Positions 11,134-21,419 of a DNA stretch of 64,000 nt are shown in pieces. Below the pieces are notes generated by a model. That model was not told the origin of the DNA. It made no database searches and worked only from the letters and a program-made list of their open reading frames with translations. Position numbers and translations under genes: made by a program. The stretch spans positions 139,326,172 through 139,390,171 of the forward strand of contig CM077115.1 in NCBI GenBank assembly GCA_039619475.1, in the 5' to 3' direction. Position 1 is the first letter of the stretch. Every line of letters begins with the position of its first letter. The DNA comes from Icerya purchasi. Lineage: Eukaryota; Arthropoda; Insecta; Hemiptera; Monophlebidae.

Positions 11134-11340
11134 GTGTGTGTATACATTATAGGATATAAGATGTACAATTGTAATTATTATCTATTGTAAATATGTAATA
11201 TGTTAGGAGCAGTGGTCAATGGACTGTTGCTTCCATACGGGTTCGGCTTAGTTTAAAGCAACATTTATTAAAGTAGATACTTATTTAATTATAAATTAAG
11301 ATTGTATCAATAAAAATAATAAAAAAAAAAAAAAAAAAAA
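10050..11340 (+). mobile_element. Jockey-like LINE, 5'-truncated, with A-tail
   Basis: A 5'-truncated copy in sense orientation. It begins inside RT at HQFRFRQHHSTI and runs through the palm, the catalytic FADD box and the thumb. It ends in a 3' UTR containing a TA microsatellite (11101-11125), an AATAAAAATAATAA stretch and an A-run of about 20 (11321-11340). The C-terminal pattern DIHRDLHI...VNDVIKQMA...HRHVNVEMIRLL is characteristic of the Jockey clade. Confidence 0.85.
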
Positions 11341-11493
11341 TTTCATCATTCCCATCGATCCGGCCCGATCCTTAGTTCTTTTAATCCATGTATGACCGAG
11401 TCCATACCTGATTAATTCTCGAATCATATCGTTTCTGGATTTAGATCCGCTGTAGACGTGCCCAAGTTGAATAAAAAAAAAAAAAAAAAAAAA
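11341..11493. other. 132-bp segment between two A-runs after the Jockey-like tail
   Basis: The Jockey-like A-tail (11321-11340) is followed by 132 bp and then a second A-run of about 21 (11473-11493). This could be a 3' transduction or a second truncated retroposed tail that landed in the first. The reverse strand has an open frame (YSGSKSRNDMIRELIRYG), which I do not recognise. Confidence 0.4.
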
Positions 11494-13799
11494 GGTGAAA
11501 AAATGTAAAAAGAAATAATGCATTGTTGTGGGATTGGAAAAGGAGTGTTTACACACTTTTGTAAAGTATCTAACGGTGAATCACTAATAATTATTAACAG
11601 TCGAGAATAATCGTTAGTGACTGAACGATACGAATGTAAAAATTGTTTCTCGTGAAATATCTGTGCTTGGTTATATTTCGAATTCGATGTGAGAATACAC
11701 GGCGTTTTTTCGTAAATTACAGAATGCTGGTGTTTAAAAAATACAAAAGGAACTCGGAAAAGATGATGACTTTGGTGTAAAAAGAGAAAAGAGATGATAA
11801 AAGGTGGACGTAATTAAAACGAACGTAAATGTAAGAGATGCGATGTCGCGGTTAATCCACTCGAGTGGAAGAAGCCTCGAATGCACACTGTGTTGCGTTT
11901 TATGGCCTCTTTAAAATTCCCTACTCATTAATCTTCATTCTATTTGACGCCATTATTACACAATCGTATCGTCTGTTTGACGCGTTTCCATGTATCTAGC
12001 GTATTTTTCAAAAATTACGTCATTCCAAAACTTTCTCTATTATTAACAGGAGGAATTCCAATTTCTTCCCCGGCCAACTCCGTAAACGGTTGAGTTCAGA
12101 ATATCGTTAAATAAAAGGGACAATGTGAAAAATACCGCCCGCCTCCTAATAAAAGCCCGGAAAACGCTACCGGATAAATATGTAAAAAGAAGATTGTGAA
12201 ATAGACGGTGCGATATGCTAGTTCGTCTTTGTACGTAGCGTTGTTTGTCACCGTAGTATTCCTCCGCCAGCTGCTGTCGACAAGAAACGACATTTGCGGC
12301 GAAACAAGAAAGGGCCACTTTCAAATGGGCGCCATTGTTTCGTGACAATACCAAAAAACATTCTTACTTACTGCGAACAAGGGGAGCTTTAGGTGTCGCG
12401 AAAATCCTTACACCCTGCCATCTCGGTAACGTCTTGAATGGGCTTTTCAGTATTTCGAATGCACAGTAATAGTTTCAAAAGTGATCTTGCCTTCTACCTA
12501 TCATCGGCCTATCTCCATTTAGTTCCATATATGTATGTACATATAGGACTTGGCTCGGTTAGTTCAAAAAAAAAAACAAAAAAAAACGTCATATCTTGCA
12601 AGGTAAAATTCCTTTTTTACGACTGAGCAAGTTCACCACTGTGTGAAGGACAGTGAAAAATATCGACTGACTGAAAACAAGTGTCCAGTTTCGGTTAAGA
12701 AAAAAAGGTTTTACTAAATTTCGGATATAGTCTCGGACATGGAATTGATATACCTCACACAGCTCTCTCTACCAGCTTACAGAAAAATCAACATAGCCTC
12801 TCTCGAAAGAAAAGCAAAGTACAACCATCATTCCCGAGGAATCCGAAAATTGCAACGATCGAAATTCTCGTTAACGGAACCCTAAAATAAAATCTATAAC
12901 TGTCCACGAAATAGCTCAAAAGACGAAACAATTATTTCACAATAATCGGTACAACTTCATTACGGATTTTCCAGAATATTAGAGACTTTATTTTAATTCG
13001 TATACTTTCTCTGCGATCAATCCATATTTAATCGGGGTGAGTATTCCAAAAAACAGATTTTTCAGTACCATAAAGCGTTTTTCAGCGTGATCGATTCGAA
13101 CGAGGATGAAAACGAATAAATAGCAACAGTTTAGATCAAAATCAAGGATTTTTTTTTTTTTTTTTTTTTTTGGACCCACCAGATAACCTTTGGAAGGGCA
13201 AATTTATTTATTTTTCAATCGTGTATAAAGGAGCGGGGAGTAAGTATTGTGTAAGAACAAATTTAACCAGTTGCGTGAAATAAAAAAATAATAATAAAAA
13301 GTATAATAAAAAGTGTAATAAAAAGCTTAAAATAAATAATGCGTATGAAAACGCCCTGCAAATTGTACTAAAAGTATAAACAATAACAGGGATGAAAAAC
13401 ATAGTCCTTGATACTGTAAGTAGGTAAGGTTGCAACCGTATAATAAGTTGAAATAATAGGGCTATAGCTTAGAGAAAAAAAAAAAAGAAAATTATTACTT
13501 CATGATAAAAAAAATGAATAAATAAAAATAGGAAAGTATCAATGAAACGTACCGATACGCATGTATAGCGAAGTAATCTATTAAATACGACAAATGTTAA
13601 TACTCGTAATAACAATAGGAAATAAATTGCGAGTGTACAGTGTTAGTCAATGATATGTGGATGCTTATAGTTAATGATAAAGTTGTGGGCGAAGCACTCC
13701 GGCAGCACAGAATTCATTAAGTTTTCCATAATTAATTAATTTGGATTCACGGTTGACTTCAATAATATGCCAAAAAAAAAAAAATAATAATAATCTGTT
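11494..13799. other. Intron sequence without recognised features
   Basis: Several A- and T-runs occur (for example 13147-13171). A 103-residue minus-strand open frame at 12354-12043 has no recognisable domain. No repeat homology to other parts of the window was noticed. Confidence 0.4.
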
Positions 13800-14835
13800 A
13801 GCTAATCGAAAATTTCAACTTCATTGCTGCTTCAGAAAATAAAAGAAAGATCTCTCAGTATTACCATCAGGTGTTAGTGAAAGCTCGGAAGAAGAGGAAA
13901 TTTGATGCAAGCTACGTAAAGTACTGAAAGCCGGACAGCCGTATACATAAGGTATGCTTAATATCATCGGGAGTAGTAATACAAAGCGTACACTCTGGTC
14001 CACTAGTAAGATGAAATCTATACAGATATTCCCCAAACTTTATCCAGAGAGCATCAGCGCACTTTAAAAATTAATATTAGCATCTTTGAATTTAACTCTA
14101 ATTGTTAAACTAGGAAAAAATTGATAAGTTTTTCGACCACCCGTGTCATAACTGTCTCATCTAAATTGCCATTTAGAGATTATGGCATCCTTAATAATAG
14201 ATTTAAAGTTTCTTATTAGTAGGACATAACCAAATTTATTAAACTGATCAGGACTTAAATATACTGCATTCGTGACAAATCTGGTAGTCTTTGTAATTCT
14301 GTATTCAGAAATGATGCTAGATTTAGATATAAATAAATCAAGGGGGAGAATATTACAAATAACATTTGCGGCTGATGTTGGACTATATAGAAAGCTCATA
14401 TTTAGGAATAATTTTTGTTGTAATTTATTGACTGATTTCAAAATAGATGGAGAGACGTAGACACGCGAGAAATACGCATAAAGGGATTGAATAAGTCCTT
14501 TATAAAGTATGACCCTTTCTCTAAATCTCAGACCATTAACGCTTGGCTGAAGCCGTTTAAATTTAGCATAGAGTGAATCACATCTCCTGTGCAAATAAAC
14601 TATATGAGGGGAAAAGATTAATCTATCATCTACAACAAGATATTTCAGAACTCGTGTGTGTGCAACAGGTTGATTAGACACAAGTTTAAGATTGTTTATA
14701 ATATCAACAATTTTCCGATCTCCAAACACAATATATTGACATTTGGGAACCGAAAATGTAAGGCCTAAAGAAGTTATGGTATTTTCTAATTGTTTTTGCA
14801 AATTAATTCTATTTGCAAGAAATCGGTATACTTAT
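13800..14835 (-). mobile_element. R1-like LINE, 3' half, antisense
   Basis: The C-terminal part of a non-LTR polyprotein. The RT thumb (14835-14157) is followed in another frame by the terminal zinc-binding region (about 14060-13900), which reads FGEYLYRFHL, SGPECTLC and DDIKHTLCI. That H/C pattern after a glycine-rich FGEYL block is typical of R1/TRAS-type elements. 5'-truncated, with no recognisable A-tail at the low-coordinate end. Confidence 0.7.
14157..14801 (-). pseudogene. R1-like reverse transcriptase thumb and connector
   Basis: A 214-residue uninterrupted frame. It contains LGLTFSVPKCQYIVFGDRK, VLKYLVVDDRLIFSPHI (the block after the palm), LRFRERVILYKGLIQSLYAY (thumb) and LQQKLFLNMSFLYSPTSAA followed by NILPLDLFI. 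These blocks, in this order, follow the catalytic palm in R1-clade LINEs. The catalytic box itself lies upstream and is not present. The frame ends at a stop before the zinc-binding tail, which continues in another frame, so the copy is broken. Confidence 0.75.
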
Positions 14836-15289
14836 TGACGCTGAACTGAATACATAAGGATACGAATCACCACACGGAGAAATTTAATATCAAAACTCGG
14901 AATGTATTTTCAGTTTTTTGGTGATTTTAAAATCAAAATTCTATAAATACGTTTTTTTTTTTAAATATTCTGCGCGCAAGAATTGCCGAGAAATAATTTG
15001 CACCATCTTTTCTTTTTCTAAGGAGCTCAGAAAAGAAAACATATCCTTTTTTTAGAAACTCTATACTTTTTTCGGATACATTACACACTTTTCCTCGGTT
15101 TTATAGCTCTAAATCGTTGTTTTTTTGGTTTTTTTTACTTTCATACCAACAATGCGTAATTGGTGTTTTTTTTTTTTTTATAGAATATGTACTCCAAACT
15201 TTACCCTGATAAAGTGTTACAAGCTCATTAAGTAAAAAACTTTTGCTTTAACATGTTTATTGAAACTGCTATGTTCCATTTAAGCAGAC
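14836..15289. other. Intron sequence without recognised features
   Basis: T-rich stretches only; no coding motif or repeat match seen. Confidence 0.35.
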
Positions 15290-15470
15290 AGCCAACTATC
15301 GTATACGGTAGTTGGTTAGTCAGTGGTGTTTCGTTCGGGTAGAACCGTATTCGAACCCACTGCCACACATTGAAACTTCTAAAAAAGTTCACTTGCCCTG
15401 GGTTAATTTTCATAGTAGGCGCGTCCAAAACAAAAGAAAAAAAACAAAAACAAAAAAAAAAATGGATGCG
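15290..15470 (+). mobile_element. tRNA-derived SINE, family 1, copy A
   Basis: Contains a pol III A-box-like TGGTTAGTCAGTGG and, about 30 bp on, a B-box-like GTATTCGAACCCA. A conserved body follows (CACATTGAAACTTCTAAAAA, then GGTTAATTTTCATAGTAGGC) and an A-rich CAAAA-type tail (15427-15462). Related copies lie at 15880, 43498 and 61845. Confidence 0.7.
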
Positions 15471-15879
15471 GATCTCGAATCATCGCGCATTGAAAATAGA
15501 AATAATCGCTCGAACACAATGGTTGATGTTTTGTTTAAAGTTTTCTTCGACGATGATAAAAGCTATCGATTTCACCATTATTTTAAAAATGATACGCAGT
15601 AGAGAATGGGCTTCCAAATATTTGGACAGCCTCAGGCACAAGGACAGTAAACAACTTAAGGGAGATGGGTTGCACTAAAGTAACGAAGGACAGAAACAAC
15701 GAACCGAGTATCATATTTGCATGTACACACAGATGATTGATTCGTCGAATACGGAAAATTAAGTCACAAATTCACCTCCACAGCCTCCTGCTCGGCACCA
15801 TTCTCGCTCTTTCATTATCATCTCTCGCTCGCTTATGACATCGATTTTCAAATAGAACAGTTCCTATTTCAGAACAAAC

Positions 15880-16035
15880 CAACTACCCTGGCATGGCTGG
15901 TACGGTGGTAGTGTTTCGGTCGGATAGAATCCAGTTCGAATCCTGCTGCCACCCATTGAAACCTCCAAAAATTTCCCTTTTACGAGATTAATGTTCATAA
16001 TTGACGTCCCCCCCCCCAAAAAAAAACCCAATAAA
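15880..16035 (+). mobile_element. tRNA-derived SINE, family 1, copy B
   Basis: Same layout as the copy at 15290: A-box-like TGGCTGGTACGGTGG, B-box-like AGTTCGAATCC, then CCCATTGAAACCTCC, a TTAATGTTCATAATTGACGT body end, and a C-run followed by an A-rich tail. It is better preserved in the B box than copy A. Confidence 0.7.
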
Positions 16036-16530
16036 AAAACAAAAAAACTTTAGAAATATATGAAAAAATATTGCCTACACGCGACCATGATGTATTAAAC
16101 ATGGCAGTTAATGCAGCAATGTAAAATTTACGAACGGGCGATGCGACATCTTATACTTTTTCGAATTCTATTATCTGACGTAATAAATTATATTTACAAA
16201 GATGCTACTTCGTTTCGAAAAGGCTATTTCATTTTGTTTAATGATTCGTTAAAAGCATTTTAATACGAACAACAATTGAAAAGGCTAGCATGTCCCTGCG
16301 CGCGGAATATTTATATTCATATTTTTCACCACATTTTACCACACTGAATTCTGTTAATGGAAATAATATTAGATAGACTGCATTTCTTCGATTTACAAAA
16401 ATAGTGAGGTGAAAATGAAAAATCAGTTAACAAAATAATGAACAAACATACAATAAATATAAACAAATACGTTTGAATATTGCGTTCGTCTTTGCCTATA
16501 TTATTTTTCTTTTTGGCTAAGGATGGAATG
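16036..16530. other. Intron sequence without recognised features
   Basis: AT-rich sequence with no coding motif. A C/T-rich stretch near 16530-16570 is the reverse of the A-rich tail of the next LINE. Confidence 0.35.
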
Positions 16531-16571
16531 TTTTCTTTTTTTTCTCTTTTTTTCTTTTTCTTTTTTTTGTG

Positions 16572-17560
16572 GGCGCGCCAGCGGCATTGACCCAACAACA
16601 GAAAAATACTAAGCTAAAGAACTAAATAGCTAGGCGGTCCGAAATGGACGCAACAAAGGACAGCAGTGCAGATATCATAGAAGATGAAGAGGAAAGGAGA
16701 GGATAAAGGAAGCGTTATAGGGAGTAAGGAGACCTAATGTCAGGAGCTGGCCGCATAAATGGATTACGAAGAGCAGGACACCCGAAGAAAATGTGATCAG
16801 TATCGCACATACAAGGAGAATCACAATCGTGAAGAGAGCAATAAGGAGATGGCGACGGAGCAAATCAAAAGCGGGAATAGAGAAGTAGAGAATGATTGAT
16901 CCGAAACTATAATAGAAGAGCGACGACCGAAATGAATAGAATGGAACCAAGACAAGGAACGAGGAATCGGCTCAATAAAACGGTAATGCGAATGACGATT
17001 AGAAAATAGAGAGGGATACGGTATCCGGTCAAAGCCTGGCGTGATTGGAGGTGGATAAGGAAAGAATATCTGAAGAAGGAAAATAGTTGAGGAATGAATC
17101 AGGGCGACCAGCAGAACGAGCCAAAGAATCAGCTGCGTCATCGCCATCAATCCCGGAATGATTGGGAACCTATAAAAAATCAATAAGAATAAAGCGGGAT
17201 GACTGCAGAGTGGAGGTAAGAGAACGAATTGAGAGAATAATACTAATGATAGGAATGTGAAGGAGGAGAGGATAGGGCTTGAAAGACGCCTTTAGAGTTC
17301 GAAATAATGAGGAATTGGGAAAGATCGCTTAAAGAGGAAATAAAAGAGATAGCCTGAAATAGTGCAGAAGGAAGGAAGTCGGATGGACTCAGAATGTCGA
17401 GGTGATGAGGCAGTAAACGCTCCACCAACGCCGTCCTCGCTCCTGGAACCATCACTAAAGATCAATACATGGGCAGGAAAAGAGGAATTCAATAAATTAA
17501 GAAATTCATTGTTGACTGCACCGTGAGAGGAGGAAAGGACGGAATGTTCCTGAAAACGTT
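16572..17560 (-). mobile_element. RNase H-bearing LINE, 3' part, antisense
   Basis: A 5'-truncated non-LTR copy. From its 5' side come the RNase H domain, a C-terminal zinc-binding region and a 3' UTR ending with the GCGCGCCC signature, followed by an A-rich tail (T-rich on + at 16530-16571). Several frame changes make it dead. Relatives on the minus strand are at 32411, 33780 and 40128; on the + strand at 6435, 34345 and 36000. Confidence 0.75.
16675..17500 (-). pseudogene. LINE RNase H and C-terminal zinc-binding domain, broken
   Basis: At 17480-17400 the minus strand reads VLIFSDGSRSEDGVGGAF, the first RNase H block with its catalytic aspartate. Near 17160-17110 it reads HSGIDGDDAADSLARSAGRP, the last RNase H block. 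Around 16860-16780 a cysteine/histidine-rich stretch is seen in a third frame (CDSPC, then CDTDHIFFGC), resembling the zinc-binding tail of LINE polyproteins. RNase H removes the RNA template during reverse transcription. At least three frames are needed to follow the domain order. Confidence 0.7.
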
Positions 17561-18699
17561 TTCAGAATATCTGTTTATTGTTTATTTAATGTTCATTGCT
17601 CATGTTTGTAATTATTGGTTAGAATAAAATAATAACTAATTACCAAAAAACATAGCTTGGTCCTTTATCATGCACTAGTATTTTCATTTATTATAATTCT
17701 CGAAAACGTATGTAGAAATAATAATAAAAAAAATATATATATACATAAAAATCTCGATTCTTTGGACCTCACTATAGAAACATACTCTGGGACCGCAAAT
17801 GATAGTCGACTATAACTGTTATCACACGGAGTCAGTTTTAATTGTCTGTATAATTTTTCGTAAAAGCTTCTAAAAATTTCAGTAATAAAAATTTGAGGTT
17901 AATACGAAAAAAAATTTCATTTTACGCAACAAACAATAAATAATTTTAACTGTAAAAAAATTTTTGCTTTAACTTAGGCAGACCGTATTCGTATTTGCTT
18001 AAAACTTTTTCTATCGCTCTTTCACAATTAACGCAATTACATTTTTTCAGCAAGGTCACCCCCCGTTAATGTTTTTTTTTTATTTCTAAACTGTAATAAA
18101 ATGTGATTTTACATTCTCTATCGTTAGAATTATCAACATTTCTGTGAGCTTAATAATTTTACGGAAAACGTTAATTCGATTTTTTCTCGCTTTCTGTGTG
18201 TTTAACAGTAGAGTTAACTTTTTAAACTTGTAAACTTTTTACTTAAAGTAAAAAATTTTTAATTTATTTCGAATTTTTTTGAATAAACTACTGTGAATTT
18301 TATGTTTTTTCTCTTTTTATTTCACGAATTTGTGGTTATTTTTTCTTTTTGATAATTACCAAAAATTACTTTTAGCATTATCATTAAATGTGTAATTAAC
18401 GCACACTGTTCTTCTCGATTGTTTCAGAATAAAACGTTTTTTTTTTTTTTCTCATAATTAGCCTTACTTCAAGCACTTCAACTTTTTAAAATGTCATTAT
18501 AAGATTAATATAATTCTTTCGAAATTTTATTTAATATTTATAAATTAGATACGTCTTCTGCATAATATTTCAATACGAAATATAACGTTTTTCCGAAAAT
18601 ACCAACTTACTTATTTCAAAATAAAAACAATAACGTACAATTTTATAATACTTTACCTACGAAAAAGTTATTTCCAATAAAACATTTTGGCTTTTTGTA
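17561..18699. other. AT-rich intron sequence without recognised features
   Basis: No coding motif and no clear repeat structure were seen. Confidence 0.35.
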
Positions 18700-18935
18700 A
18701 TACAGGAAACTGAATCGATATAGTTGAAAATTATTATATAAATATACATATAAAAATAATATCTCTTAAATGATCAAATACCGAATAATAATGACCCTCT
18801 TTTTAATATTGAAATTTAACTCCTTTTAAATTTTTGTTCGGTATATATTCTTAATTTTTGGTTTTGAATATTTTGTCCGTTAAGTTCGTTGTTACGCTGT
18901 AAACAAAATCCCGCTTTTGGTTTTTTATGTATTTT
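18700..18935 (+). mobile_element. Penelope-like 3' terminal fragment, + strand (inverted partner)
   Basis: Closely matches the reverse complement of 19873-20090. Shared blocks include CTCTTAAATGAT, AATACCGAATAATAATGA, TTTTTGTTCGGTATATAT and AATCCCGCTTTT. It therefore represents a second, opposite-facing copy of the 3' end of the element carrying the GIY-YIG domain. Confidence 0.65.
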
Positions 18936-19313
18936 ACTGCCTTAATTTATTTGTAAACATTTTATTACCGTTAACTGGGGAGATGATACTATCGGTAAAA
19001 GAACAAATCAAAAATCAGACGAAGCGAAGAATGTGCAACATTAAATACGTGTATAAGAACAGAGAGAATATATGCATTCGAATCAGAGAATGCTTGGTTT
19101 AAAATAGATAATAAATATAATATAAATAAATACCCCTTAATAACAAACGAAAATACGTATAAAATAATTTACTTTAATAAATTAAAATAAATACCTTTTA
19201 TTTTAGAAAGGTTTTCGGGCTACATCATCAGCCAACAATATAAAGTACACTTAAAGAAACTAAAAAAATACACAGCAGAGAAATAATCAACATGTGTATA
19301 TATATATATATAT

Positions 19314-19686
19314 AAACTCGGCCATTTTGGCCTCGCAAGGGGCCGTGCCCCTTGACCCCTCTTGCTTTTATTTATGTCTCTTTCTCTTCTATACTTTGTA
19401 TAAAATGATCAAAATTTACAACGTAATTCTTACTGGCATCAACACAAAGAGGAAAACAAAACATAATCACAAAAATCCTATCCTAACATCTAACTTTCAT
19501 TACATAAAATTAAGATATTGTTTCATTACATATTTCGTTACATAAAATTGTGACATTTTTTAAATAACAATAACAAAAATCCTATAAAATATGACGAACG
19601 TTACATAAAATTGGGACATTTTTCTTGGACATTTTTTGGGACATTTTTTCGAATGGAGGGTAGCCTAAGAATTACGTTGTAATTAA
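19314..19686 (+). mobile_element. Small TA-flanked repeat, copy 1 (contains 17-bp inverted pair)
   Basis: Starts AAACTCGGCCATTTTGGCC after a TA run and ends AAGAATTACGTTGTAATTAAT before another TA run. Inside, TTACAACGTAATTCTTA (19416-19432) is the exact reverse complement of 19666-19682. Between them are near-repeats of GTTACATAAAATTGGGACAT. Two further copies exist (52074-52492 reversed, 61367-61609). No coding capacity. It resembles a non-autonomous DNA element or MITE; the superfamily is not determined. Confidence 0.7.
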
Positions 19687-19707
19687 TATATATATATATA
19701 TATATAT

Positions 19708-19738
<31 letters not shown>

Positions 19739-19759
19739 TATAGATAGATGGATATATAT

Positions 19760-19812
<53 letters not shown>

Positions 19813-19845
19813 TAGATATATATATATAGAGAGAGAGAGAGATAA
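19687..19845. repeat. Compound TA / GATA / GA microsatellite
   Basis: A long run of TA, interspersed GATA and finally GA repeats. It separates the small TA-flanked repeat from the Penelope-like relic. Confidence 0.9.
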
Positions 19846-19872
19846 ATGATAGGCGGATGGCAGAGGACTCCA

Positions 19873-20400
19873 ATCAAAAGCGGGATTCTATTTACAACAT
19901 AACAACAAACTTCACGGTCAAAATATTCAAAACAAAAAATTAAAAATATATACCGAACAAAAATTGGAAACAAGTTAAATTTTAATATTAAAAAGATTTT
20001 CATTATTATTCGGTATTTTATCATTTAAGAGATTATTTTTATATTTATTTATATAATAATATTCGACTATATTGAGTAAGTTTGCTGTGATATAAAAAGA
20101 CAAAACTATTACTGTATTTTCTAGTGAATTAGGTTTATGTTTATTTTTTATTAGATGTTCGGGATATGTAGTTATCAATTTCATTATTATTGAATGATTT
20201 TATACGTTCTTTATGTCCGTATTTTATTTTTCTAACTGCTTGACCAATATATGATTTTTTGCAATCTGTACAGTTTATTCTGTATATACCACTATTTTCA
20301 TAAAAATTATTAGTTTTTGTATTTACAGTGTGTATACATTATTTCAATTATTTTTAGTTTTGAACGTTACTTTTAGTCCTTGTTTTTTAGATATATCGGT
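19873..20400 (-). mobile_element. Penelope-like element 3' part with GIY-YIG endonuclease
   Basis: 5'-truncated relic on the minus strand. At 20300-20205 it reads GIYRINCTDCKKSYIGQ, the GIY-YIG endonuclease core that Penelope-like retroelements carry C-terminal to their RT. Then come a cysteine/histidine stretch (EHLIKNKHK) and a C-terminal LLNIVEYYYINKY...NENLFNI typical of the family. The open frame 20184-19975 covers the end of the protein. The RT domain is absent. Its 3' terminal 215 bp recur inverted at 18700-18935. Confidence 0.7.
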
Positions 20401-21419
20401 TAATTTATATATATATATATATACAGTTATTATTGTATATAAAAGTGAGTAATATTCAACCTTTATTATTATTATTGTTATTATTTCTTTTTACTGATAA
20501 TAATAAAGGTTCGTAAATTTTATTAGAGAAAAATACCGGATTTTGCAGTTGTGTTTCAATAAATTCAGAACGTCATATCTATTGTATAGCTTGTTGCAGA
20601 GCCTTTCTAGCTTTGAGCTGTATAAGTGATACCGTTAATAATGAAATAAATTAAAGGTGGTCAATACAAATACAACAGTACACAGCACTTATACAGTTAA
20701 TAAGTGACAAGTTTATTAAGGTGCGCGGTTTGGCGTCAAGCATTGTACTTATTATTAATGATTAATTGCTATTAATCACTAATCTTACAGTACACAATCT
20801 GTTCAGTGGTAATTTAATTATTGTATTTGATGATATCGAAATAATTTACTTATTGAATTAATTATTAGAGAGAACTTTAACTAGAACCTAATTATATTGA
20901 TAAGTGCTTATAGCCGTAGTTTATTCGTGTTAAATTACGTATAATCACGTTTAATTTTTTTTTTTTTATTGAACTTCCTGATAATAAATAAATTATTAAT
21001 AATTTAGAAAATTTTCTGCTTATTATTAGATATTATTGTTATTGAAATTAACGCAACAATTTTGATGGGAATTAGGTTGATTTTTAAATTTTCATCTGCC
21101 ATCGTAAACCTCGCTATTTCGGATTTGATATTTCTAGTAATCTTGCAGTTTAAGCACGTGCATCAAACTTCAGATGGTAGTAAAAATGAAAAAGTTACAC
21201 AAAAATTTTAACCATCCTTTTTTGGACAAATATGCTGAAAAAATAAATTAAACAAAAGAGTGTAATTGCGAACTATAATTAAAAAATTAAAAACAAATTA
21301 ATATGTATATACACACATTGGATAACCGCCGACCGGTGCCGCTTTGAAGACACGAATAATGCGTGCAACATTCAGCACGTCATCTTGTCTAAGGATGAAA
21401 ATTCGGGTGTATAATTATA
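20401..21419. other. AT-rich intron sequence without recognised features
   Basis: TA and TTA microsatellites near 20409-20420 and 20463-20485. No coding motif or repeat match. Confidence 0.35.

Noticed and set aside
12043..12354. A 103-codon minus-strand frame, considered as a small gene
   Set aside because: No domain, signal or splice context was recognisable; an overlapping frame of similar length exists, which suggests chance.
19601..20024. Long YIYIYIY open frames on the minus strand
   Set aside because: They are the translation of the TA/GATA microsatellite.
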